From the NCBI RefSeq assembly GCF_023278565.1, contig NC_064676.1:6262001-6326000 (forward strand): 64,000 bases of DNA, given 5' to 3'. This DNA is from Colletotrichum lupini. Its lineage: Eukaryota; Ascomycota; Sordariomycetes; Glomerellales; Glomerellaceae. A program made the translations under genes and the position numbers. Positions within the stretch are counted from its first letter, which is position 1, and every line of letters begins with the position of its first letter. A model generated the notes under the pieces. The model ran no database searches. It saw nothing but the letters and a program-made list of their open reading frames with translations, and was not told the origin of the DNA. Below are positions 1 to 10,513 of the stretch, piece after piece.

Positions 1-90
1 CTTGTACCCGGCACGGGTGAAGTGATACGCCGCTGACAGGCCAAAGGTGCCAGCGCCAATGATCAATATTGAGTCTTGCAGGTCAGGCAT
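1..90 (-). CDS. FAD-dependent oxidoreductase, N-terminus only (partial)
   Basis: Reading leftward from an ATG at 88-90, the first 30 residues contain the dinucleotide-binding fold ILIIGAGTFGLSAAYHFTRAG, with the GxGxxG glycines that bind the FAD ADP moiety. This spacing, only eight residues from the start, is typical of the DAO superfamily (D-amino-acid, sarcosine and fructosyl-amino-acid oxidases). The rest of the gene lies outside the window, so substrate and exact family cannot be decided. The start is chosen because the fold begins immediately after it, as is usual in cytosolic or peroxisomal members. Its promoter must lie in the gene-poor stretch to its right. Confidence 0.75.
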   Translation of the reverse strand, partial: MPDLQDSILIIGAGTFGLSAAYHFTRAGYK

Positions 91-1376
91 CTTGGCTTTT
101 ACCCTTTTCGGTTTATTGCGAACAAGAGTTCACAGTCAGAGGACTATGGCGGAATGATGTCGATTTTGAGTTCTGGAAGCCAAGTCGCATTCAGCTCCGA
201 CGTCGGATCGAGGGCCGCTCTCCCGCGCTGCTCGGAGTCAGGCCCCTCACGGCAAAGGTGTCCGAGATAAGAAGCCCACCGCGGGGAAGTGGAAACGGCG
301 ACCCCAGTCCGATACCACATTGTCGGCGCGCTCACACCGAAGCCGAACCAAAATCTCTTCTATGCCTATCGTCGCCTATCTTCAACCACATATGTGGTAT
401 GCATCTGCGGGGTAAAGAGACTGAGTCGGGCTTCCACGCTGAGGCTCATGAGTTCCGCCCCTATTTGTTATGGTCTCTCATCTGGGGTTTCGAGGCCCTA
501 TCTGCAGCTCAATACTGAACATGCCATCAACATGTCGTAGCCCCGTTGAGGGAGTCACCACTTTCTCATCCCATCTAGAGAATACTAAAGTACCTTTTTG
601 TCGTGTCGTAGTAGAAGAAATATCCCGACCATGGCCTGGCAGTCACGCATACAAATACCCAGCCAAGGTTGTGAACGTACTTGCTTCCGGCCGTGTGAGC
701 CAAGAGCTGAATGCATGCCAAGAGCGAGTACCCCATACACATTTCTACAATACTCGACCTCTTGGTTTCTTTTTTGTCTTTTCAGCTACTCTGCTGCTTC
801 CTTCCAAGTGTTGACCATGTCTTAGATGCACAACTGCGACTGTTTGTTGAATGCGTCAGCACTATCTTATCAAATGATGTCTCTCGGCCTGTCGCGTCAC
901 GCTGGCGATTTGGAGGCTGAGTTCTTCCTGTTCCAAGGTGGCGACGTCTCTTGTTCTCCCCTTTCCTTGAATGAATCATGATCTTGCCTCAAGCAGGTCC
1001 CGGGAAAGCGAGCCTCTATCGTCGGCCTACATGTACCGATGTTCTGCACCAACCGCTCTCGGTCGCCTGGCATCATACTGCAGAAAGTGCATGAGTCACA
1101 CACACGCTTACATTTATGATCCTCAGGGATTGATGTTGTCGTCCAAATGCCACAATCTACCTGTACACTTGAACTGTCAACCCATGACTTCTCCGTCCTA
1201 CTTCAGTGAACAATCCTATCAAAGTGAACCGCGAATGACATGACCGGACTTGTGACAGCTGTTGCCCTGTCTTATGCCGTGTGCCGCATAAGGCAGCCCT
1301 TGTCACGTTGTTGCCCGACTCCGTGAACCCCAAGACCACCTTACTAAGTTACTTCGAACTGTCCAGTCTTTAGCTT
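91..1376. other. Intergenic: oxidoreductase promoter and apa2 3' region
   Basis: No convincing gene is seen. Open frames here are short, lack recognisable domains and are not joined by plausible introns. The left part should hold the promoter of the oxidoreductase that starts at position 90, and the right part the 3' end of the Ap4A phosphorylase transcript. Confidence 0.5.
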
Positions 1377-2416
1377 TCATGTCTTTGGTAACCCAAGTCG
1401 AACAAGATGTTCCGTAAGACCAAAAGAGTCCCAGCCGTCTCTCTCTGCCTGGTCTCGAAGCCATACCAGACCTATCATGCCAGCTCCATTCGCCCCTACG
1501 CTGTTTCTCCCTACAAGTCGACGCGGCACCACGCATATCCAATGTTCAGCCATGACGACATTGTAGTCGCAAACTTCCCTATCAGATGTCTGAACTTTCC
1601 TTGTTGCAGAGACTAGTCTTTGGAGACTATGGTAGGCCTGTTCAGGGGTTGCTGCTTGGGGTAACCGCAACACGAAATGTAGGTTGGGAACCCCAGGAAT
1701 TTCTGAATTGATCTCTGCATCGAACATTCTGTCAGCGTCCGCCTCTACATACGAATTGAAATTCAATACTTCTTGTGAGAAACGACTAGGATCAGTGATA
1801 TCTTACCGGTTTCAGACGTCGCCTTCTGAGGATACAGCGAAAAGTGAGTCGGCTGAGGAAAAATCTGCATATGCTTATGGCCCTGAGATGATCCGGCGTC
1901 GACGCCGCAATTGTAGATCATCAATTGGGGCCCCAGAGTTGGCTTGAGTGCATCTGTCACAGCCCGAGCAGCCTCAACATCAACCATGTTGAGGTCTTGC
2001 GTCTGAGGTTCAAAGAGTCGGGTATATAGGACAAATGCCGGCCGATACACACAGCACAGATTGAGCTTCAGTGCATGATGAGATCCTACTTGAGCAACGA
2101 TGAAGTCGGGATCTGGGTTGAGGAACGGGCCCTTGTCCGCCGTGCGCTTAGGGTCATCTCGCTCCAAGTATGGCTTTCTTTTCAAGGCTGGACTGATGCG
2201 GAACTCGAACTGGTTAAGTCTAGTCAGAAGCCTCTTTGGAGACTGGTTACCTTCGGGGTAGAGTTACAGGCTGCCTCGTACCTCAAAGCCGTTGTGGGAG
2301 ACAATCTCGCTTTTAGATTCGCTGTAGAATAGCTTGCCCTGAGAAACCAAGTCGTCGAACATAAGTAGAGACTTGAAGCCCAGATCTGCCGGCAACGTGA
2401 TCTTTTCCGTTGCCAT
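1377..2416 (-). CDS. apa2: Ap4A phosphorylase / ATP adenylyltransferase (Apa2-type HIT-like)
   Basis: Three exons on the minus strand, 2282-2416, 1807-2209 and 1377-1714, separated by GT..AG introns of 72 and 92 bp, give 291 residues with no frame break. Exon 2 encodes the diagnostic block NCGVDAGSSQGHKHMQIFP. Its histidine triad-like GHxHxQ motif holds the catalytic histidine that takes the nucleotidyl group. The family phosphorolyses diadenosine tetraphosphate to ATP and ADP in the cytosol, and the yeast relatives Apa1 and Apa2 are about 320 residues, so this copy is close to normal length. The N-terminal part FEFRISPAL and the C-terminal HFVLRL and CVVPRR segments also fit. The ATG at 2416 opens a frame leading straight into the conserved LPADLGFKSLLMFDDLVSQGKLFY region. 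It runs divergently from the membrane protein gene to its right. I am confident of the family and less so of Apa1 versus Apa2. Confidence 0.88.
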
Positions 2417-3888
2417 GTCTACAGCACAGCAACATTAGATGAGATCCAACTGTAATTCCTTAGTTGCCTCGCCCTCGAATTGTGGTGAGCTCCGGGTGAT
2501 AAGTTGGATGAGCGGTCTGGAAGCAAGACATTCTCCCTTCGCTCGGCTGGCGTGGGGTTCATCGGGATGTTAGTGTCTACGCTGTATCTTTGTAGGCTGC
2601 GCTATCAGAGGGTTACCCGATTAGCAAGGCGTGCACTCGACATCAACTCACTGACTGTGGCCTTCCTACCAAAGTAGTCTATTCAGTCAAAAATGCCCGA
2701 TTATGATCCTATTGAACAGATTATTATACAAGCGATGATAATCGCTAGTTTCTGTATGCTATAATGCTTTTCAAACTCCAGGCAAAGTTTTGCTGGTTGG
2801 AATCTTTGGGTTTCGTCATGCTATAATCACTGAAGGTCCAATCATTCTAGGTGACTTGGCTTAGCGAGAAACGTGCTGGAAAGTTGCGGTCATGTTCCGT
2901 ACACGTATTGTGAGACTAGTAAGTTGCGAACGCTGAGTGGATCGAAAGATTTGCGGCTTAGGGAGTTCCAGTTTATCTTAGGGGCTTTTGGTTTTGTGTA
3001 TCTTTTGAGATTGAATTCGAGGTAGAGAACCCATGTTGTGAAGAGGAAACCCTGGGCTCTGTTCCTAATCTCAGTGTTCTGTTACCAACGATTTGCCAGT
3101 TGTTATGAACATACCTGCAAATGGCAGAGAAGATGGCAAAAAGCTTCATTCACCCGTGCAACGAACCGCCCATTTGCGGCCTTTCTAATGGCTGAGGTGA
3201 TACGTGTGGTCGAGTTTCATGTCACGCCAAAGTGATGTAGGCCGCACATTTTGTCGGGCAGTTCTCATTAGCGTCAGGAAATGTTCGCCATAGTGATGTC
3301 GCGCATGCATACCAGGTCCTGGGTGCTTGAGAAAGTCGGAGGGCCGCAATTTCAGAGCCTCTGAATGGTGGCAACTCCCTGTATTTACACGTCAATCATC
3401 GCCTTCTCCCGGTAACCCTGCGAGAATTCGCTGCCTAGTGGCCGTATATTGGGGCTCGGCTACGTTGCTCAGTGGATAGAAATAAGCACGCAGCCTCACT
3501 TTGTGTCACGTAACAGGGATAGTAATCGCACCTCACAAAGTGCCCGTCACGTGCTGAATCACGTGTCTATCTCAGATATCGTGTATATAGACCTTTTCCT
3601 TTTGTCTATTTCCACTTTGATAGTTAAGCCACTTTTACCACACTCCGTATGCCCATTGCTGCGTGCCATAACTCGTGACACTTTGATTCCCTCATTGGAG
3701 ACCTCCACAGAGTTGGCTGACAGAGCCATGGAAAATCTAATCCTGCAGAGCACATTTCGTTTGTGTGGCGACTAGAGTAATCTTAAATCACGACATCGAA
3801 GCGAACATCTAATGTGAAAGAAGTTGTTGGCGATGAGACTGAGCGCAGTCCAGCATACCAACTTGCGATCTGTATCCCAGAGCCGACG
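2417..3888. promoter_or_regulatory. Divergent intergenic region (apa2 / membrane protein)
   Basis: About 1.5 kb between two divergent starts. No domain-bearing frame is visible. The stretch presumably holds both promoters, but I could not pick out specific sites. A GTG-initiated in-frame extension of the right-hand gene reaches 3814 but has no ATG, so it is treated as leader. Confidence 0.45.
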
Positions 3889-6205
3889 ATGTACCAGCCA
3901 CTAGACCGCGACGCAGCAGACCAGTCACCACTCAACTACAACAAGAGCCAACAGCCCAGCCAGATTCGCCCTGTTGTACCAGACCATGGCGTCGCAAGCC
4001 TCAAGCCGAAGAAGAAGTCCAAGCAGACACCCAAGCGCCTAAGTCTCTTCCTCAAATTCAGTCTCGTCGCCTCGTTGCTCTTCCTCGCAGGCGCCGTCGC
4101 CTTTATCTCATGGCTATGGTGGGCACCCCACCAAGACGTCTGCTGGCGGAAATGGGTCCTCGCCCCGAACCGGCTCCAACTGAGCATAACTCTATCCGCC
4201 GTCGTCATCCGAACTGCCATAGGCATACTGGCCACCGCGGCCACGGCCATGCTTGCGTCGATCGCGATCGAGCGGAGGGGCGTATACCTCCAAGACATAG
4301 CCCAAGTTTCCGTCGCGCGCTTCTCTAGTGACGGACCGCTATCCCTGAGTCTCCTCGCGCTCACGAGCTCATCGCTACAGCCACTAGTCCGCCTGGTTCT
4401 GGCGCTCTTGGCTATCACGACGATTGCTGCGCAGTTCACATCTACTCTTCTTGTAGCGGATCTCGAATCGCGCCGGGTTGTCACTTTTCCTGATTCGGTG
4501 TCCAATGCGTATACCTTCATCTCAGGGAACCTCTCGAGCGGCAGGCCGCCTGAAGCTGTCTCCGGGTACGCGCACAACTACTGGATCCAACGACCGCGAC
4601 TTACGGAAACATTTGCAGAGTACACAGGCACGGCAGCAGAAGGAGAAGGACTGGATGACACCGGCCCAACAGTCAGAGCATTCCTCCCCGTGGCATCGCA
4701 GCAAGAGCGCGAGTCGCTCCTCGAGTTCCAAGGCATGGCCAGAGTCCTAGACACGCGGTTCATCTGCATGAGGCCGCAGCTCAGGAACGTTCGCCCGTGC
4801 AACGGCACAGACGGCGTCGACATTTGCGGATCGATACGGCTCGATCCCACCGTGGACGCGGCGGCTGCGGCGGGGCTGACGTGGACGGATGAGATGAACT
4901 TCAATTTTAGTTGTCCTGTGACGGGGTACATGGGCAATCGATACGACTGGCAGATTTGCGCGTATGAGACGCTGAACTGGACGTCCTTTGACTGGTCACT
5001 TCGGAATACCACGAGGATGACGACGATGAGGATTGTGTGGGATGCGGGAAGGATCCAGGGAAACATGAGCTCTGATAGCTTGAAGTCGACAGTCAAGGTG
5101 CTGAGTTCGACTGGCTCGGGCCCGTGGACGAGGGAGTCTCTGCATATGAGACTTGTTGATTCTGATACCATCGGGAAAGATCAGTATATCGACTTCAACA
5201 TGACGATGTGTGCACATTTCTCTAAGTGAGTACTTGAATCACCCAGAGCTTGAGCTGTTCCATCAGGTTCTTCTATGCTGTATTATCTAACAAGTTCTTC
5301 CTAACAGCTACCCGGACTCGATTCAGTATCTTAATGTCTCCGCAACCAGCTCAAGCAACAGGACAGAGCCAACCTACGAGTGGGATGCAGAGCAAGAGGT
5401 CTACGACACGAGTGCAGTCCGCAAACAACTCGGCGCCGTCAAAGACGCTCCATCTCTATCCCACGAAGACCGCCAAGTCCTGACTATCAGCAAAGACAGC
5501 CTAGTTTCGGCCGTGGCCGACGCTCGCGATGGCTCTGAGTGGCAACAGTATGCCGCCGACCGCAGCCTGGAATGGTTCTTCGACCGCGTCACCTACGCCC
5601 GAATGCCCTCCATGCCCATCGCCTTCTGTCACAATTGCGCTCCCAATCTCGACTCCCAGGACGGCACCAGCGATGTGATCTACGAGCGTCTTTTTGGCGA
5701 TACCATTGACGAGACGGGATCGCCGGCTCGCGCGATGCAGGCTGTTTACTTCACCCTTGCCCGACTTGTCTACTATGACTTTCTCAGCGCCTTTTCTCCC
5801 AATACTGCTGTACCTGGGATGGACACTGCGGATGTGGTCACGTTTGAGCTGACTTCGGTACCATGGCGATTCAGGGGTTATCTAGCCGTCGTAGGGATAA
5901 TTCTTGTCTTCCTGGCCTCATTTGCTGCGGCTGCGGTCCTGTTCAGGTCTACGCGATACAGCTTGCCTGAGAATGCGTGGCATACTGTAGCGCAGATCTC
6001 CGAAAGCCCCGAGCTGGCAGACTTGCTTCACGACGCGAAGGTTGCTACTGATGGCGATGTTGGACGTTTAGCAAAGGCCTCCAAGTCTCAACGTTTCGTG
6101 GTGCGAGATGGTGTCTTCACTCAAGCTTCGGGGGCTGGTCTGGATGTGGAGCTGGAGTCGAATCAGTCCCGCCGTCGACTGACAACGCACGAAGCGGTTT
6201 CGTAA
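3889..6205 (+). CDS. Uncharacterised fungal multi-pass membrane protein
   Basis: Exons 3889-5225 and 5308-6205, with an 82-bp intron (GTGAGT..CTAACAG), give 744 residues. The first 50 residues are hydrophilic and end in a lysine cluster. Hydrophobic segments follow at about 53-78, 98-127 and 166-190. Then comes a long polar loop (about 195-635) rich in N-x-S/T sites and cysteines, a last membrane segment at about 637-658, and a roughly 85-residue charged tail. This arrangement suggests a plasma- or endomembrane protein with a large lumenal or extracellular glycosylated domain between the third and fourth spans. The block ASIAIERRGVYLQDIAQVS after span two resembles a family of unnamed fungal membrane proteins often found in many copies; no biochemical role is known to me. 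The start at 3889 is the first in-frame ATG. The gene ends only 101 bp from the convergent transporter stop. Confidence 0.85.
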
Positions 6206-6306
6206 CACACGATGAGAGGCTCTCAATGGATGGGAGTTCATCACCAGATAGCGTAGGAGTAATAATGTGAAATAACAAAAGAATGAGTTGAGATTTCTGC
6301 GTAACT

Positions 6307-7866
6307 TCACAGAGCCTTTGTCGCCTCTGTGGCAGACTTCTTCTGGCTTTCCTGCCCATCGTCACTCTGGACATCCACCTTCTCCAACGAAGCAACACTA
6401 TCCCCAGCTTCCCTCAACGACTTCCAATTGAGACCAAAGTCAAGAATATCGGGATACTTGCGGACATACCACAACATCCCGAGGATCGAAGCGATACTCC
6501 CAACACTAAACGCAGCCGCCAGCGGGAAACCGATAGGATACCTCGGCGAGTCCGCCGTCCTCCACGCCCGCAGCGGGATAGTAGCATGCCCAACATACAC
6601 AAGCGTCACCGCGAGGCCAACAATCACCGACCTCGCCTCAGGCTCCTTGCGCAAGATGATCGCAAGCCAAGCGAGCAGCGCGTACCCCCACGCCGCAGTC
6701 GCATACGTCAAGAAGTAGAATGTCATGATCGTACCCCCTCCACCGGGCCAGGCCGCCAGGACAGAGGTAGCAACGAGCTGAAGCAGCGCCGCGCCGATAG
6801 CGACTTGCCACCGCCAGTCCTTCCAATCGCTCAGCGCGTTGAGAGATATATTCGCCACGATGGAGATTGCGTAGCCGCCGAGCGGGATCAGGTTAACCGT
6901 GTATACCGAGTACAGCGCCGTCGTGCCGTCCGCGGCCTTGAGACCCTTGAGGTAGAGCAAGAAATACGAGTTTGCGCGTTGAGACCAGGCGAACTGCAGG
7001 TATGCCGCGAGGAAGAGGTACGTAATAGGCGAGGTGAAGAGTTTTCGCACGCGAGACCAGAGGGCCTTGCCCTTGATAACCTCCTGTGTCGTCGTCCCTG
7101 ACTTCCTCATGCGCGAAGCAGCGAGCACGCGTTCGTCCGCGGTGAGCCAGAGGGCGCGGGTTGTGGTCGGCGCGTCGGGGATGACGAGGAACCCGTAGAG
7201 ACCCCAGACAATGGTCATGATACCCGAGACAACAAAGAGCCACTGCCAACCCTCGAGACCGTGCGCGCCGTTGAGGTTCTTGTAGAGCGCGGCCTGGAGG
7301 ATGCCGAGGAACATGCTCCCCGCCTGGCTGCTCACGCCAAAGATGGCGAGGCGTTTACCGAGTTCGGAGGGGGTGTACCAGTTGAAGATGAGGTTCACGA
7401 TACCCGGCCACGACGTCGCCTCAAACACGCCCAGGAAGAAGCGCAGGACAAACACGGTCCGGGCGTTCTTGGCGGCAAAGGTCGCGAGGGTGATGGCGCC
7501 CCATACGACTTCGCAGAACGGAAGCCAGAGGGACGGGCGGACGCGGGTTTGGATGAGTTGGGAGGGGACGATGAAGAGGGCGTAGCCGATGGAGAAGTAG
7601 GTTGTGAACTCGACGAGTTCGTTGCCGTAGAGGGAGAGGGCTTCTTGCATGCCTGAGACGTAGGCTGCTGTTGTTGCGGACTGGTCCATGTCCTTCATGA
7701 GGCCGGCGATGAAGGCCCATGTCAGGAGGAGGATGTCGAGTTTGAGGACTAGGACGTGTTCTGCGTCTTCAAAGTAGGGGTGAATCTTGGCTAGGCATGG
7801 GATCGAGGGCGTCGTGAGGTTTGGGCTGGCTTCCGCCGAGGCCGGTTCGGGCTCGGTCTTTGTCAT
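6307..7866 (-). CDS. MFS transporter, anion:cation symporter (Dal5/Liz1-like) family
   Basis: A single uninterrupted exon of 519 residues from an ATG at 7866. The protein has the 12-span pattern of the major facilitator superfamily, with a polar N-terminus of about 40 residues, a central loop near residue 230-280 and a charged C-terminal tail. The signature after span four, FFLGVFEATSWPGIVNLIFNWYTPSELGKR, and the WQWLFVVSGIMTIVWG block in span six, are typical of the ACS family of organic-anion and vitamin permeases (allantoate, nicotinate, pantothenate, biotin, and yeast Soa1). The substrate cannot be read from sequence. It is transcribed divergently from a TauD-type dioxygenase with a shared 778-bp region, which makes a sulfonate or related organic acid a reasonable guess. 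It converges on the membrane-protein gene to its left. Confidence 0.9.
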   Translation of the reverse strand: MTKTEPEPASAEASPNLTTPSIPCLAKIHPYFEDAEHVLVLKLDILLLTWAFIAGLMKDMDQSATTAAYVSGMQEALSLYGNELVEFTTYFSIGYALFIVPSQLIQTRVRPSLWLPFCEVVWGAITLATFAAKNARTVFVLRFFLGVFEATSWPGIVNLIFNWYTPSELGKRLAIFGVSSQAGSMFLGILQAALYKNLNGAHGLEGWQWLFVVSGIMTIVWGLYGFLVIPDAPTTTRALWLTADERVLAASRMRKSGTTTQEVIKGKALWSRVRKLFTSPITYLFLAAYLQFAWSQRANSYFLLYLKGLKAADGTTALYSVYTVNLIPLGGYAISIVANISLNALSDWKDWRWQVAIGAALLQLVATSVLAAWPGGGGTIMTFYFLTYATAAWGYALLAWLAIILRKEPEARSVIVGLAVTLVYVGHATIPLRAWRTADSPRYPIGFPLAAAFSVGSIASILGMLWYVRKYPDILDFGLNWKSLREAGDSVASLEKVDVQSDDGQESQKKSATEATKAL

Positions 7867-8644
7867 TGTTGGTGGTGCCTCGTGGTGTAGCTCGGATGGA
7901 TGACGTTCAGGTCTAGAATGTTTCCTCGGGCAGGCTTTCGATGGCCATGCAGGTGTTTAAGCAGTGGCTTTCAGGGTCGTATTTGAACTCGATCATTCAA
8001 TCGACATTCGCCATTGCCGTATACCAAAACTATTCCCTGAAGCGGACAGATGCCGACAAGACGTCGGGACACACCGACGCTCAAGAGAGTCCTTCGATAA
8101 TACTGGGCAAAGGGTCAGATGGCAACATCACCATCTTTCATGATGAAATGGGGAAAACGAAGGAACAGAATCGGGGAAAATAACAAAAGAGTTGGGACGG
8201 ATCAGCTGCTTTTTTGGCAGAAATTCAGATGAACCGTTAGCCAAAACTCTGTTTCTCGTTGCCGAGTCGTAGCGTTCCATGGGCTATCCCAGCTCCGGGG
8301 AAGCGTCCGCCGGCGGGCAGGGATACAACGTAAAATGTCGCCATTTCACCGGCTTATGCCGTGACGCGTCGGTGTCCCGCCGAATGGTAAGATGAGAGCC
8401 TATCCTGCGTCTGCGATTCGACTGTTCACCTCGCGGTGATTGTAAACCGCAAGCACGTTTGTCGGGATGATGCCGATCGAGTGAGACAGGACCTGACGCG
8501 ATAATACCTAATTGAGTCTCGTCGACATTTGAGAAGGGCTATATACATACATCGACCGCAGGCGACCGGCAGATTCTATGGCAAAAGATTGCGTGCTTCG
8601 CCATTCCCACTATCATTCGCTGCACGTATTCAAGTCCAGCCACC
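7867..8644. promoter_or_regulatory. Shared promoter region of transporter and TauD-type dioxygenase
   Basis: The two flanking genes start outward from this 778-bp segment, so it must contain both promoters. A TATA-like sequence TATATA lies at 8540-8545, about 100 bp before the dioxygenase ATG, a normal distance for a fungal core promoter plus leader. GC-rich blocks at about 8290-8380 may hold regulator sites, but no known consensus is clear. A short open frame at 7941-8183 shows no protein features. Confidence 0.55.
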
Positions 8645-9919
8645 ATGTCGACCGAACCATTGTACCCAGCCTACCTCCCCACCAGGCCCGACGGCTTCCA
8701 GCCGACAATCGACGTGCCGTACTTTGAAGCCGAAGAACCCGGTGTCCGAGCCAAAGCCGCGCGATCCGCCTCCTCCGCCTCCTCCATCTTCCGGGACGGC
8801 GGCGGCGCCAAAGTGGAGAACATCACACCCCGCGTCGGCGCCGAAGTCCGGGGTATCCAGCTTAGCCAGCTCTCCAAGGCCGGTCTGGATGAGGTCGCGC
8901 TGCTAGCGGCTGAGAGGGGTGTTTTGGTTTTTGTAGGTCTTCCATCGCGGATAGAGAGTGATGATGGTCACGCCATCGCCAGGTGAGTGGATAATAACAC
9001 CGGTCTTTCTAGAGAGATCAAGACTTTGCAGACATTGGGTTTGAGAGGCAAAAGGAGATCGTGAGGCACTATGGCCCTCTACACAAGGTACGATTGACAA
9101 GCCCCCTATAGCTTGAACGCATTTGCTGATCTGCTTGCCCTTCTTCCCAGCACCCCACGATGGGATACCCAGAAGGCACAGGTCCTGAATTCCACGTCGT
9201 CTACGCAGACGAGAAAGCGTAAGATCCCCTACCCTCGCGTCACATCTCATATAGACATATAGCAACATGCACTCATCACTCACACTCATCGCAGAGGCAA
9301 CCTCCGCACCCTCCTCGGTCCCCGCACAACCTACGACCTCTGGCACATAGACCAAACCTTCACCCCAAACACCCCCTCAACGACCTTCTTCTGGGTCCTT
9401 GAAACGCCCGCCTCAGGCGGCGGCGACACGGCCTTCACATCCCTAACAGCAGCCTACGCGGCCCTCTCCCCAGCCTACCGCGCCACCCTCCGCGGCCTGC
9501 GGTTATTCCACACCTCCGCTTCCGTAGGTGAAGTTGCGCGCGTGGGCACGGAGCGCGCTCTCCGCGAGGCCGTATCGACGACACATCCGCTGGTGATCCG
9601 GCACCCTGTAACGGGCGAGCCGAGTTTATTCGTGAATCCGACGATTGCGAGGCGGGTAGAGGGGTTTTTGCCCGAGGAGTCGGATGCGCTGTTGGGGTTT
9701 CTGCATAATCACGTCAAGAGTTTGGATTTCAGTTGTCGGGTGAGGTGGGAGGCTGGGTCGGTTGTTGTGTGGGATCAGAGGAGCGTTGCGCATAGCGCGG
9801 TGCCGGATTTCAGGGAGGGAGAGAGGAGGCATATGGTGAGAATCATACCGTATGGATCGAGGCCTGAGCCTGCGTTTCCTGAGGAGCAACAAGCCAGTCG
9901 AGAGGATGGAGAGGTGTAG
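8645..9919 (+). CDS. Fe(II)/2-oxoglutarate dioxygenase, TauD/JLP1 (sulfonate dioxygenase-like)
   Basis: Four exons, 8645-8932, 9013-9087, 9151-9218 and 9295-9919, with introns of 80, 63 and 76 bp, give 351 residues. The iron-binding triad is visible: H161-I-D163 in DLWHIDQTF and the distal H310 in RSVAHSAV. Arginine near 326 (HMVRI) should bind the 2-oxoglutarate carboxylate. The blocks VFRDQDFADIG and HYGPLHKHPTMGYP match TauD/TfdA enzymes. In fungi these include Jlp1, which releases sulfite from taurine and other sulfonates, and herbicide- or hypotaurine-acting relatives. The first 60 residues form the usual fungal N-terminal extension. The ATG is preceded by CACC, a good fungal start context. 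The divergent ACS-family transporter fits an uptake-plus-oxidation pair. The exact substrate is not known. Confidence 0.9.
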
Positions 9920-10513
9920 TGTATATTGGTCTACCTAGTGATCCGCAGCTACATGGAAGAAGTCGATAGAAACTTTACCATTTGATAGGTCACACAATTC
10001 GAAGTATAGGCGGAATAGTATCTCCATACTTCAGGATACAGACGCGTGTTGTCTACGTAGACAATATACAGTCACTTGGCTTGCGAGGGATAGCAAAACC
10101 TCGAATCACCTTGCCGGGTTTCTTCATCAACCCCGCACTCTCGATTCTTGTGCCCAAAGTTGAGCCTCACAAAAGGCTGACAGGGATCTAGCATGGATGG
10201 GATGGGGTGAGCAGAGTGCGATGATCATACGCATCCAGACCGATTTGGAGTGCGACATAAGTGCGATAAGTGCGGTGAAAGTGCGACGGCAATGCCATTC
10301 GTCAACCCCACTACTGTCCCGCTCCCGTGCATGAAGGAGTGTGTCGCACTTACAAGTGCGATGGCCAACCCCGGTCTGCATGACAGCCTTACGAGTATCA
10401 TCGTGAATAAGTGTAAGCCCAGTCCGTTGTCCCAAGCTACTTGACCTTCAACTAGAACAGACTTGTTTTCTAGCTTGACGGGCGGTCAAAGATCGATCTT
10501 CACTAGAGTTTCA
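9920..10513. other. Intergenic before Zn2Cys6-ankyrin gene
   Basis: No gene is seen. The right two-thirds carry the AGTGCGA motif cluster described separately and otherwise should contain the promoter and leader of the regulator that starts at 10514. Confidence 0.5.
10215..10361. promoter_or_regulatory. Cluster of AGTGCGA motifs with an inverted-repeat operator-like site
   Basis: Within 147 bp the heptamer AGTGCGA occurs at 10215, 10249, 10260, 10280 and 10355, its complement TCGCACT at 10344, and a one-base variant AGTGCGG at 10269. The last two full copies form the inverted repeat TCGCACTTACAAGTGCGA (10344-10361): 8-bp arms with a 2-bp spacer. The cluster ends about 150 bp before the ATG of a gene encoding a Zn2Cys6 DNA-binding domain. 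Dense, symmetric sites at this distance look like regulator binding sites, possibly for the product of the adjacent gene. Inference only; no known factor is assigned. Confidence 0.5.

Noticed and set aside
3449..3540. tRNA-like A-box sequence (TTGCTCAGTGG)
   Set aside because: No matching B box or cloverleaf within normal distance.
7261..7656. 131-codon frame antisense to the ACS transporter
   Set aside because: Shadow of the transporter's codon bias; no recognised features.
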